Shown here: positions 8,656-17,480 of the stretch, in pieces
Numbering within the stretch: the first letter of the stretch is position 1
How the letters are laid out: the number at the start of each line of letters is the position of its first letter
Source of the DNA: Alphaproteobacteria bacterium
GTDB lineage: Bacteria > Pseudomonadota > Alphaproteobacteria > Rhodospirillales > WMHbin7
Length of the DNA: 64,000 nt
Reading direction: 5' to 3'
Assembly (NCBI GenBank): GCA_015231795.1
Contig: JADGAX010000003.1
Span: 372,001-436,000, forward strand
Notes under the pieces: model-generated
What the model was told of the DNA's origin: nothing
Databases searched by the model: none
Seen by the model: only the letters and a program-made list of their open reading frames with translations
Program-made: the position numbers and the translations under genes

Positions 8656-9018
8656 TCAGGCGATGTCTTCGATCGCCTCGTCATCCGCACCGGATGTGCG
8701 TGCCGCAATCTGGGCCTCGGTATATTCGACGGCCCGGTCCCAGGCATATTTGCCTGCGATGCCCGCAGCAACGGCAACGCCCAGCGACACCACCAAGCCG
8801 CCGCCGACGGCACCGGCCACGGCAGCGCTGAGGGCCGTCGCCAAGCCGGCGCCAACCGTTTCCTTGCCAGTATCGATAGCTGCTTCCTTGCTGCTGACTT
8901 TTCCGGCCTGCAGTAAGTGGAGATTCTTTGCCAGAGCAGCCGCCCCGCCAACGATTCCGCCAAGAACGCCGACACCGGGAAGCGATTTAGCCAGATAAGG
9001 CGCCAGATGAAAGGGCAT
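8656..9018 (-). CDS. mamC: MamC (Mms13) magnetosome membrane protein
   Basis: A 120-residue protein closely resembling MamC: it begins [12 protein letters not shown] and continues with a Gly-rich first membrane segment ([14 protein letters not shown]), the [14 protein letters not shown] motif, a second membrane segment and KYAWDRA. MamC is one of the most abundant magnetosome proteins and influences crystal size through its loop between the two membrane segments. The start at 9018 is set by AAGGA 7 bases upstream. In Magnetospirillum mamC closes the mamGFDC operon. Here it stands alone, about 26 kb from the mamG/F/D-type genes. Confidence 0.95.
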   Translation of the reverse strand: MPFHLAPYLAKSLPGVGVLGGIVGGAAALAKNLHLLQAGKVSSKEAAIDTGKETVGAGLATALSAAVAGAVGGGLVVSLGVAVAAGIAGKYAWDRAVEYTEAQIAARTSGADDEAIEDIA

Positions 9019-9226
9019 GATCAATTCCTTATAAATTAAAAGACGTCACCTTATGCAACAGCCCGTAAATAGCACAACGAGCTGAAGGCAGGTCCGTCAG
9101 GGACGGTTGGAACTCTAGCATGGGCGAAGGTGGCTGAAAAGTCCTAACAGAGAACAGCTTCCGCTTGGTGAATCGCCCCGTCAGCATTTACGCTGACCCT
9201 GTTGGGGGAGAGGAGTGTAGACCCTG

Positions 9227-10510
9227 ATGCCGAATTTGGAAGCAGAGGCGGAGGAAGACCTGTCGGCACCGGAGCGTTTGGGTGTCGACCCCATGCGTGA
9301 CGTCCGTCGTATGCGCAGGCTGGCAACCGGTTTGCTGTGTCTTGTCGCCGTGATTTTTCTGATGGCCGCTCTGGGGGAAGAACGCTGGCCCTGGCTGGGC
9401 ATCGTCCGCGCCTTTTCCGAGGCGGCCATGGTGGGCGCCATTGCCGACTGGTTTGCCGTCGTCGCCCTGTTTCGCCACCCCCTGGGCATACCAATTCCCC
9501 ATACCGCGGTTATTCCCCGCAATCACAAGCGGATCGCCGCCGCCATCGGACGTTTCGTCTCGACCAACTTTCTGGCCTCGCAAGCGGTGGCGCGCCGCCT
9601 TGAGGAACTTGATGTCGTGGGCCGCCTGGGCCGCTGGTTGTCAGCACCAGAGAATGCAAGCCTGCTTGCGGAACGGCTGATGGTGCTGCTGCCGCCCGTC
9701 TTGGAAGTTATTCAAAGAGAGCATTTGCGCAAGACGGTGAATTCGATGTTTCGAAAGGGCATCGGCAAAGTCATCACCGCCCCCTTGCTGTCAAGCCTTC
9801 TTTCCGTGGCTGTGGCCCAGGGATATCACCAGTCGCTTCTGAACGAGGCCTTACAGGCCCTGGGCGACCTCCTGCGCGCCAAGCGCGGTTTTATCCGCAA
9901 GAAGGTGGCTGCAAAAAGCAGTTGGCTGCCTTTGTGGCTTGAGGAATCCCTGTCGGACCAGATCGCCGCAGGGCTTAACGAGGCGTTGGTCGAGTTGCGC
10001 TCTTTGGATCATCCCTGGCGCGCAGAATTTGAAAAGGCGACCCGGGAGTTCATTCATCGTCTGGACGCCACCCCTGAGTTCGAGGAACGAATTCATGCTG
10101 TCAAAACCCAGATCCTGAACGATCCGGCCATTGAGACGTATCTGGACGACTTGTGGAACGAATTGCACGATCAGCTTGCCACAAGTGCGGCGGAAAGCGG
10201 CAGGGGGCTTCGCGGAACCATTGAGGATTCCTTGCGTTCCCTGGGCGAGCGCACCGCCGCAGACATTACGTTTCGTGAAACGGCCAGCCGGTGGCTCAAG
10301 CGCGCCATCGAACAGTTCATGGTGCCGCGCCGCGAGATGATCGGCTCCTTCATCGCCGGAATGGTCATGCGCTGGCCCACGGAAACGCTGGTAAACCGGC
10401 TTGAAGCCCGCGTCGGCAAGGATTTGCAATATATTCGCATCAACGGAACGCTGGTGGGCGGCTGCGTTGGCTTGGTCATTTATCTGATCGGCGCTGTCCT
10501 CAAGCCCTGA
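9227..10510 (+). CDS. DUF445 family membrane protein
   Basis: A 427-residue protein of the DUF445 (YjiN-like) family: an N-terminal membrane segment (about 32-50), the AIADWFAVVALFRHPLGIPIPHT signature region (about 65-90, a family hallmark), a long helical domain, and a C-terminal membrane segment ending GLVIYLIGAV. The family is widespread in proteobacteria and its function is not established. It stands as a single gene between mamC and the hybrid kinase. Nothing marks it as magnetosome-specific. Confidence 0.85.
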   Translation: MPNLEAEAEEDLSAPERLGVDPMRDVRRMRRLATGLLCLVAVIFLMAALGEERWPWLGIVRAFSEAAMVGAIADWFAVVALFRHPLGIPIPHTAVIPRNHKRIAAAIGRFVSTNFLASQAVARRLEELDVVGRLGRWLSAPENASLLAERLMVLLPPVLEVIQREHLRKTVNSMFRKGIGKVITAPLLSSLLSVAVAQGYHQSLLNEALQALGDLLRAKRGFIRKKVAAKSSWLPLWLEESLSDQIAAGLNEALVELRSLDHPWRAEFEKATREFIHRLDATPEFEERIHAVKTQILNDPAIETYLDDLWNELHDQLATSAAESGRGLRGTIEDSLRSLGERTAADITFRETASRWLKRAIEQFMVPRREMIGSFIAGMVMRWPTETLVNRLEARVGKDLQYIRINGTLVGGCVGLVIYLIGAVLKP

Positions 10511-10648
10511 GCGCTTTCAGCCCCGACTGGCGCCTTGCGCCGTCCGCCCACTTGGCTATGATTGGGCAAGAGCAAGCGTTCAGGTTGTTGCAACGATGGC
10601 TTTTCTCCCGTATGGGGGATGGGCAGCGCGGGGAAGTTTCCAGAAAAG

Positions 10649-13600
10649 ATGATGACCGTTCCTTCAAGAATGGGTTCAAGCGGCGCCGAGCCCCTTCAAG
10701 CCAGCGATACGATAACAGCCCAGGCCCGCAGGGGCAGCCTTCGGCTTGCCCTCTGCCTTGGGCTGGCTTTCGCGCTGATCTGGGGAGCCCTGGTCTGGCG
10801 GGCGGACAGGATGGGCCAGGATGCGGCTGGAAAAGCGGCCCATCTGGCACAGAATTTGTCGATTGCCTTCGAGGAAAACATTGCCCGAACCATCGGCAAT
10901 CTCGATCTGTCGCTTTTGCATGTTAGGCAGTCTTACGAGCGAACGCAGGGAAAGGGATTTGACGTCGAAGTCGAGCTTGAGCAGTTGCAGGCCATACAAG
11001 GCCTGGCCTCGCAGGTGGTGGTCATCGGCGAAGACGGGCTGGTCAGGCAAAGCAGCGGCGGGCCGCTGTTGGTCAAGGCCAATGTCAGCGATCAGGACTT
11101 TTTCAAGGCGCACAAAAACGGCGATTCCGACAAGCTTTTCATCGGCCGCACTCTGGCCGATGCCACCACCTTACGCCTGTCCGTGCCCTTCTCGCGCCGT
11201 CTGCGCAAGGCCGATGGCGGTTTCGCCGGAGTTTTGCTGCTGTCGGCCGAGTCTCATCTTCTGTCGGAGTTCTTCAAATCCGTTGATGTCGGCCCAGCCG
11301 GAACGGCCAGCGTGGCCGGGCGCGACAGCTATCTGCGCGCAGGCCTTGATCTTAACGCGGCCATCATAGATACGCCGATTCAAGACGGGCTATTATTTGC
11401 GCAACTGACTCAAAATCCGTCTGGGCAGTTCTTCGACGAAAAGGAAGGCGGGCGCGTGATCGCCTACAGGTCCTTGATGGACTATCCCCTGATCGTCGCT
11501 GTCGGCATTCCGGTCAGAGATATGTTGGATATTCTCGGCCAGGATATGCTCCCGGAGATTCTTGTCGGCCTGCTGCTCTCCGGTCTGCTGGGCGTTGTGG
11601 GCTGGGGGGCGGGCCAACGCCCTGCCCAGCGCGGGAAAGAGGCGCCTTTGCCCAAGGCGGGACCAGAGCGCTTCCACAAGACTCTGGATAGCCTGACCGA
11701 AGGGGTTGCTGTTGCCGGTCTGGATGGCAAGATCGTCTATGCCAATCCGGCCTGGCAAGTCCTGGCGCAGGAGAATCCCGCCCTTGGCGCCCTTGGCGAA
11801 GCGGCGCCTCAGGCTGATGACGCGCTGGGCCAAGCCATCGTTGAGGTGGCCTGGGGCCGCTCGTCTGGCCAGTCCGTCGATTATCCGACGCAGGGCGGAG
11901 AGGCGGCGAAAGTCTGGCGCCGATTGGATATCCTGCCTTTGTCCGGTGGCGGCGGCGCCTTGATGCGTCTGGCCGATATCAGCGAAAGTCGAAAATACGC
12001 CGAGGCCCAGCAGATTCTGGAAGCGCGGATCGCCCTTCTGTCAGAAGGATCGCTGACTTGGCACTGGGAGATGGGGCCGGACTACTGCTTTACATGGCTG
12101 TCGCAAACTTTTCAGGCGTTGACGGGGCAAGATCCGCGCACTGTCCTGGGCCGCCATGTCGAGGCGGTGACGGGCACATCCGCGCAAGAGGCCTTGACGG
12201 GATTGCTTGACGATTTTCTGGCCTATCGCAAAATTGCAGGCTTTGAATTCTCACTTCAAGACCGGCGCGGCGCCACGCGAACCTTTTGCTTAGGCGGCGA
12301 GCCGCTCTTCAATGCCAGCGGGCAATTCGCAGGCTATCGCGGCAGCGTCCGCGATGTCACCGAGACTAGGAACGCCCAGATCGAAAGGCAGCTTTTTCTA
12401 ACCCGCCTCGAGGAGTTGGAGGAGCGCAACCACGCCTTGCTGAACATACCAGGCATTGCTGCAATTATCTTGGACGGCGAAGGCAGATTGGTGGCTTGCG
12501 GGGCGGCCTTTCTTGAATTGACCGGCCTGCCTGGCGAAACGGCGCTTGGGCGGCGCCTGACCGATTGGTGCCCAGAGCCATCAGCTCAAGAGGCCCGGGA
12601 GAAACTGGCGGCGTTGAGGAATACTCCCGGCTCGTTCGAAATGACGCTGCTCTGCGACGATGCCCGCGAGGCTGACATATTGGTGAGTGGATGCGCCGCT
12701 CAGATCGGTGGAACCGCCCTGATCATGATATCGATACAAGACCTAACGGACCTGAAGAGGGCGGAAGCTTCGCTTGATGCCGCCCAGGAAAAGATCGAAG
12801 TCCTTTCGACGGCCATGATGGATTTCCTGAAGGCGGCCGGGCGCGACATCCATACGCAGCTATACAGTATCCTGGATCTGGCGCATCTGGCCCTGGCCCG
12901 AAAGGAGATGGCGCCAGGAAGAGATGTCGTTCAAACGATGAAGAAGACGGCCAAGCGGCTGCTGGCCGTTACGGGCGGCCTTATGGACATGCCCGGCTTG
13001 CAGACAGGGCAGCTAGCCCCTGCCTGGGAACGCTTCGATCTGGAACGGCTGATTGGCGAGGCGGTTGCTTTGGCGGCGGATCTGTCCAACGTCAAGGGGG
13101 TAGAACTGGTGGTTCGCATCTCGCCGGAGGTGCCGCGCCTTGTGGTCGGGGACGCCAGGCGCCTGGGCAGACTTCTGCTGGGCAGCCTGAGCCAGGCGGC
13201 CAGATGCACCGAGTCGGGCGAAATCGTTCTCCAGGTCGCCCTGGACGGGACAAGCGGGGATCGCCCGCAGCTTCGCTTCACCGTCGATTTCAGCGGAACC
13301 TGCGGCGAATCAAGCGGGTTGGAAGATGGAACGGTCATGGATATGGAGACGGGGGCGGGCGGTTCCCTCTTCAGGCCTCTGGTGATTCTGCTGGGAGGGG
13401 AGGCGGGGGCAGCGACAGCGACAGCCGGAAAGAAAAGCACAATCTGGTTTACCCTGCCCATGGGCATGGCAAAAGCCAGGGAACAGGCTTCTCCAATACG
13501 CCTCGGAGGGCGCAGGATGCTGGTGGTGGACGATAATCCCAGCGCAAGCGAAGCTCTGGCTTTAATGCTTTCAGAACTGGGAGGCGAGGTCGAGCGGCTG

Positions 13601-14317
13601 CCTTCCGGCAAGGCTGCGCTGGAAACCATCACGATTGCCTTGGCGTCGGACAAGCCGTTCGACGTTGTTTTTATCGATCAGGGGATGAAGGATATCGAGG
13701 GTTTCGAAGCCATCATCCGAATCCGCAGCAAGTTCGGAAACGGCAAGTTTCCGCATCTCGTCTTGATGTCGGACGGTCATCTGCCCGAAAGCGAGACGCC
13801 GCATCTTGGAAAGCCTGTTTTGCGCCACCGTCTGCACGAAGTGCTGGCGCAGGTGCTTGGGCTTTCGATGCAGGCAAGTGCCCAGCCATCCAGCTCGGCG
13901 CAGCTTGATCCGTCGAGCCTAAGCGGCACCAGAGTCTTGCTGGTGGAGGACAGCCCTACCGACCAACTGGTGGCCAGGGACATGCTGGAGGCGGTGGGCA
14001 TGAATGTCGATACCGCTGAGAATGGCGCCGTGGCTGTCGAGATGGTTTTGTCCAACGACTACCAGATCGTGCTGATGGATGTCTTGATGCCGACGATGGG
14101 TGCCATCGAAGCGGCGCGTCGCATCCGCCTTGACCAACGCTTCGCCCGTTTGCCCATCATCGCCATGACCGGCGAGGATTGGAAGGACGAGCAGGAAAAG
14201 TTCATTCAGTTCGGATTGAACGACGCCATCTTCAAGCCGGTCGATCCCGACCAGCTTTATGCGGTGATTCAGAAATGGGTGTTGGGAGTTGAGGCTCGTC
14301 CTTCCTTGCTCGATTGA
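10649..14317 (+). CDS. Hybrid sensor protein: periplasmic sensor, PAS domains, degenerate kinase core, two receivers
   Basis: About 1,220 residues. A membrane segment is followed by a periplasmic PDC/Cache-like sensor, a second membrane segment (PEILVGLLLSGLLGVVG) and PAS-type domains. A histidine-kinase dimerisation-like helix has DIHTQL in place of the usual HExxTP form. The ATPase region lacks a clear N-box asparagine and the DxGxG loop. Two receiver domains follow, with acceptor aspartates in VVFIDQGM and VLMDVLMP. The kinase part may be inactive. The start is uncertain; the ATG at 10649 was preferred over one at 10562 that has no ribosome site. It converges on the feo operon. Confidence 0.8.
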   Translation: MMTVPSRMGSSGAEPLQASDTITAQARRGSLRLALCLGLAFALIWGALVWRADRMGQDAAGKAAHLAQNLSIAFEENIARTIGNLDLSLLHVRQSYERTQGKGFDVEVELEQLQAIQGLASQVVVIGEDGLVRQSSGGPLLVKANVSDQDFFKAHKNGDSDKLFIGRTLADATTLRLSVPFSRRLRKADGGFAGVLLLSAESHLLSEFFKSVDVGPAGTASVAGRDSYLRAGLDLNAAIIDTPIQDGLLFAQLTQNPSGQFFDEKEGGRVIAYRSLMDYPLIVAVGIPVRDMLDILGQDMLPEILVGLLLSGLLGVVGWGAGQRPAQRGKEAPLPKAGPERFHKTLDSLTEGVAVAGLDGKIVYANPAWQVLAQENPALGALGEAAPQADDALGQAIVEVAWGRSSGQSVDYPTQGGEAAKVWRRLDILPLSGGGGALMRLADISESRKYAEAQQILEARIALLSEGSLTWHWEMGPDYCFTWLSQTFQALTGQDPRTVLGRHVEAVTGTSAQEALTGLLDDFLAYRKIAGFEFSLQDRRGATRTFCLGGEPLFNASGQFAGYRGSVRDVTETRNAQIERQLFLTRLEELEERNHALLNIPGIAAIILDGEGRLVACGAAFLELTGLPGETALGRRLTDWCPEPSAQEAREKLAALRNTPGSFEMTLLCDDAREADILVSGCAAQIGGTALIMISIQDLTDLKRAEASLDAAQEKIEVLSTAMMDFLKAAGRDIHTQLYSILDLAHLALARKEMAPGRDVVQTMKKTAKRLLAVTGGLMDMPGLQTGQLAPAWERFDLERLIGEAVALAADLSNVKGVELVVRISPEVPRLVVGDARRLGRLLLGSLSQAARCTESGEIVLQVALDGTSGDRPQLRFTVDFSGTCGESSGLEDGTVMDMETGAGGSLFRPLVILLGGEAGAATATAGKKSTIWFTLPMGMAKAREQASPIRLGGRRMLVVDDNPSASEALALMLSELGGEVERLPSGKAALETITIALASDKPFDVVFIDQGMKDIEGFEAIIRIRSKFGNGKFPHLVLMSDGHLPESETPHLGKPVLRHRLHEVLAQVLGLSMQASAQPSSSAQLDPSSLSGTRVLLVEDSPTDQLVARDMLEAVGMNVDTAENGAVAVEMVLSNDYQIVLMDVLMPTMGAIEAARRIRLDQRFARLPIIAMTGEDWKDEQEKFIQFGLNDAIFKPVDPDQLYAVIQKWVLGVEARPSLLD

Positions 14318-14421
14318 CCTGAAAAATGGTCGATCAATTCGACCATGCCAACGGCCAGTCCAAGCAACAGCAGGAACAAGGCCACCTTGACCATGCTGGT
14401 TTTGGGCGTTCCGGCGAGCAT
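14269..14421 (-). CDS. Small single-membrane-segment protein downstream of feoB
   Basis: A 50-residue frame starting MLAGTPK, with one hydrophobic segment (VALFLLLLGLAVGMVELI) and a short polar tail. It follows the Cys-rich FeoB-associated protein and overlaps the end of the convergent kinase gene by 49 bases. No good ribosome site was found for either possible start (14421 or 14394). I do not recognise the family; it may be an accessory subunit of the iron transporter or a chance frame. Confidence 0.35.
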   Translation of the reverse strand: MLAGTPKTSMVKVALFLLLLGLAVGMVELIDHFSGQSSKEGRASTPNTHF

Positions 14422-14446
14422 GGGAAGAGAGAAGTGCCTTGGTAAA

Positions 14447-14617
14447 TTACGAGCAGCCGTCCGGCGGCTTTTTGCCACCGGTGCCGCAGCAGCCTCCGCT
14501 GCAGGAGGCCGAGCCGGACTTGGAGAAGATGCGCTTGAAATGTCGGACGACGATCGCCGCCACCACGACACCCACAGCGATGATTGCGGAAATGTCCCAC
14601 GCCGCTTCACTGGTCAT
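14447..14617 (-). CDS. FeoB-associated Cys-rich membrane protein
   Basis: A 56-residue protein starting MTSEAAWDI, with one membrane helix (ISAIIAVGVVVAAIVV) and a cysteine-rich tail (SCSGGCCGTGGKKPPDGCS). Small proteins of this kind follow feoB in many bacteria and are thought to assist ferrous iron uptake. The ATG overlaps the feoB stop by 4 bases, which shows translational coupling. It is too small for many gene callers. Confidence 0.8.
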   Translation of the reverse strand: MTSEAAWDISAIIAVGVVVAAIVVRHFKRIFSKSGSASCSGGCCGTGGKKPPDGCS

Positions 14618-16746
14618 AGCAGCACCTTTCCAAGGTTGACGATGATCAGGGCAAGCGACCAGGCCAACCCCAAGGAATAGGCTACCGAGAATCCGACCCA
14701 TTTCCAACTGCCGGCTTCTCGACGGATGGCGCCGATGGTGGCCAAGCAAGGCAGGTATAGCAGGGCGAACACCATGAAGGCAAAGGCCTGGGCCGGATTC
14801 ATGGTCCCGCTGATGGCGCTCATCAGGCCTTCCGATTCCTTCGATTGGGCATAGAGAACGGCATAACTGGCGACGACGGCTTCCTTGGCCACCACGCCGG
14901 TCAGAATGGCCACGGTGTCCTTCCAGCCAAAGCCCATCGGCTCGAAGACGGGAGCCACGGCGATGCCTATGCGGCCGAGATAGCTTTTTTCCAGTTTTTC
15001 GCGATCGCGTTCGGCGGTCAGCCTCTCTTCCGTCGCCGCGCGTTCGTCGCTGGCCGGTTGCGCTGACAACTCCGTCAGGGCGGCCTCATAATCCTGGCTG
15101 AAGGTGATTTCGCGCGGAAACTCCTGCAGGAACCAGATGACGACCGAGCCCACCAGGATGACGCTGCCCACCTTTTGAAAAAAGCCCGCCGCATTTTCCC
15201 ACATATGGAACAGCACGGCGCGGATCGAGGGCAGGCGGTAGGGCGGCAATTCCATGACGAACGGTTCCGGCATGGACCGCAGCACCGTCTTGCTGAACAG
15301 AATGGCCGAGCCCAGCGCGGTCACGATGCTGAGCAGATACATGGCGAAGACCATGGATCCGGCATGCGCCGAGAAGAAGGCGCCCGCAAACAGCATCATG
15401 ACGGGCAATCGGGCCGAGCAGCACATGAAGGGCGTCACCAGCGAGGTGATGATGCGCGACCTTCTGCCCTCGATGGTCCGGGTCGCCATGATGGCGGGCG
15501 CGTTGCAGCCATAGCCCATGATCAGGGGGATCAGCGCCTTGCCGTGCAGCCCGAAGAGATGCATCAGCCGGTCGAGCAGAAAGGCGCCCCTGGCGATGTA
15601 CCCCGTCTCGCTGAACAGGGCGAGAAAGAAGAAGAGAATAACCACGTTGGGCAGGAAAACGATGGTGCCGCCCACACCGGCCAGAACGCCATTCAGCAGC
15701 AGGTCCTTGATCATGCTGTCTGGAAGGATTCCGCCAAGAAAGCCGCTGAGGGCATCAACGCCCGACTTGATGATGTCGGTCGGATAGGCGCCCAGGGTAA
15801 AGGTCGTTTCGAACATCACCCACATCAGGCCCAGCAGAATGGGCAGGCCAAGCCAGCGGTGCAGAAGGATATCGTCGACCCTGGTGTGCAGCATGGCTTC
15901 GTCGGGGATTTCTGCGGAAACCGTCCTGGCCTCCATCAAAAGCCCGTGAATGAAACCGTAGCGACCCGCGGCGAAGGCCAGTTCGCAACTCTCGTCGTGA
16001 TGCTGCTTGAAGGTGGAGCGTTCCTTCCCGACTTGTTCGATCAGTTCCTTATGCTCGCCCTCGCGGGTCAGGATTTCGTCATCGCCCTCCAGCAGCTTGA
16101 TGGCCAGCCAGCGGCTTTGCTGGGCCGACATCTCCTGGGGGTGCAATTCGGTAATCCGGGCGCGGACGCGTTCAATCGCCGCTTCGAGATGGGCGTCATA
16201 ACCCACCGAAACGCTGGGATGGGGCGGGGTGGCGGGGTCGGCAATCTCCAAGGCGGCGTCGAGCAGGCGTTCCAGCCCCTCGTCCGTCGTTGCCACCGTT
16301 TCGATAACGGGGCCTCCCAGCATCGAGACCAGGGCGGTGGTGTCGATCGAGATACCCTTGCGTCTGGCTTCGTCGAACATGTTGAGGGCATGGATTCGCG
16401 GGCAGCCCATTTCGATCAACTGGGTGGTCAGGAACAGGCTACGGTCGAGATTGCCGGAATCGAGGACGTTGATGACGACATCCGGTCGCTTGAAATGAAT
16501 ATAGTCGCGCCCGGCCTGCTCTTCAGGCGTTCGGGCCGACAGGGAATAGATGCCGGGCAGGTCGACCAGCATGATTTGGCGGCCTCGATGCTCGATCATG
16601 AGTTCGCGCGGCGCAATGGTCACGCGTGGATAATTGCCCACGCTCTCGCGCGCATTGGCTAGCTTATTGAAGATGGTGGTTTTGCCGGAATTCGGGTTGC
16701 CGGTCAGGGCCACGGTCAGGGTCTTGATCTTTACGTCATGCGTCAT
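14614..16746 (-). CDS. feoB: FeoB ferrous iron transporter
   Basis: A 710-residue protein with an N-terminal G domain: G1 GNPNSGKTT, G3 DLPG, G4 NMFD. A helical domain and the polytopic Gate-type membrane part follow, including PLIMGYGCNAPAI and the second gate repeat GVVAKEAVVASYAVLYAQ. It imports Fe2+ across the cytoplasmic membrane. The ATG at 16746 (MTHDVKIK) was chosen because it sits directly before the G domain; an upstream start at 16794 lacks family support. It forms an operon with feoA and lies inside the magnetosome island, as the feoAB1 genes do in Magnetospirillum. Confidence 0.95.
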   Translation of the reverse strand: MTHDVKIKTLTVALTGNPNSGKTTIFNKLANARESVGNYPRVTIAPRELMIEHRGRQIMLVDLPGIYSLSARTPEEQAGRDYIHFKRPDVVINVLDSGNLDRSLFLTTQLIEMGCPRIHALNMFDEARRKGISIDTTALVSMLGGPVIETVATTDEGLERLLDAALEIADPATPPHPSVSVGYDAHLEAAIERVRARITELHPQEMSAQQSRWLAIKLLEGDDEILTREGEHKELIEQVGKERSTFKQHHDESCELAFAAGRYGFIHGLLMEARTVSAEIPDEAMLHTRVDDILLHRWLGLPILLGLMWVMFETTFTLGAYPTDIIKSGVDALSGFLGGILPDSMIKDLLLNGVLAGVGGTIVFLPNVVILFFFLALFSETGYIARGAFLLDRLMHLFGLHGKALIPLIMGYGCNAPAIMATRTIEGRRSRIITSLVTPFMCCSARLPVMMLFAGAFFSAHAGSMVFAMYLLSIVTALGSAILFSKTVLRSMPEPFVMELPPYRLPSIRAVLFHMWENAAGFFQKVGSVILVGSVVIWFLQEFPREITFSQDYEAALTELSAQPASDERAATEERLTAERDREKLEKSYLGRIGIAVAPVFEPMGFGWKDTVAILTGVVAKEAVVASYAVLYAQSKESEGLMSAISGTMNPAQAFAFMVFALLYLPCLATIGAIRREAGSWKWVGFSVAYSLGLAWSLALIIVNLGKVLL

Positions 16747-16821
16747 TTTTGTATCCACATCCCACGGCGCACGAAGACGGGCATCCTCGCGCAAGCCCGG
16801 AAACCAAGGAAATTTGGCCTA

Positions 16822-17067
16822 TCAGCTAAGGCGCAACAAAACCTTGCGCGCATCTTCGTTGCGAAGGCTGAGTTGGTATCCCTTGATGGCGTAAATACGT
16901 GGATTGCCCATGGGGGCCGTGCGGTTAAGACTGACCGTCGCCCCTCTGACCAGTCCCATCGCCGCCAGATTATGGCCCAAGGCGTCATCGGCGATCTTGA
17001 CCACGCAACCGCTTTGCCCGGGGCCAAGATCGGCCAGTGTTACTGCTTCCATCTGAGAATTCTGCAT
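16822..17067 (-). CDS. feoA: FeoA ferrous iron transport accessory protein
   Basis: An 81-residue SH3-like FeoA protein, with TLADLGPGQSGCVVKI at the start of the domain and GLVRGATVSLNR and YQLSLRNEDA later. FeoA works with FeoB at the inner face of the membrane. It is the first gene of the minus-strand feo operon, 75 bases upstream of feoB. A second methionine at residue 6 is an alternative start. Confidence 0.93.
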   Translation of the reverse strand: MQNSQMEAVTLADLGPGQSGCVVKIADDALGHNLAAMGLVRGATVSLNRTAPMGNPRIYAIKGYQLSLRNEDARKVLLRLS

Positions 17068-17480
17068 CTCGACCTCACTTGCTTGAGATCTGCCTTTACT
17101 TGGACAGATCCTAATTTTTCCAATCCGCCATGCTTGCCGAACTCATTACAAAGGAAGCGCTTTGCGGGAGTTTGTCCGCAGGCATCCTCAATTCTGTACC
17201 GAGATGAGAGGCAAAGGTGCCTGCACACCCCGTTAATTTACAGCCCCTCTCAGATACAAGTCAAATTAAAAGTCATTCGCAACCAGCCTCGCTGCCCCCC
17301 TGAAGCCCCTAACATTTCCCGATGTTTCCTGTTAGCATTGAGGCAAATCAGGCGCAGGCCCTCTTCTCCTCCACAGGGCGGGAAATTGGTGTTTATTGTG
17401 GGAAATGGGCGCTTTGGCCTTACCTCGAAGAGTTTGCAAGACTGCGTCAGCGCGATTCAGCGTTAATCTGGAGCGAGTGA
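17068..17480. promoter_or_regulatory. Divergent intergenic region, feoA / MamJ-like gene
   Basis: A 413-base region with no convincing gene. It must hold the promoter of feoAB (minus strand) and possibly that of the MamJ-like gene (plus strand). An AT-rich stretch at 17230-17285 includes GTCATTCGCAA, which on the other strand reads TTGCGAATGAC, a half-site resembling alphaproteobacterial Fur boxes. The evidence for a regulator site is weak. Confidence 0.4.

Noticed and set aside
15175-16662. Long open frame on the plus strand opposite feoB
   Set aside because: It is antisense to a fully supported feoB, has His/Gln/Gly-rich low-complexity composition and no domain; a by-product of GC-rich codon use.
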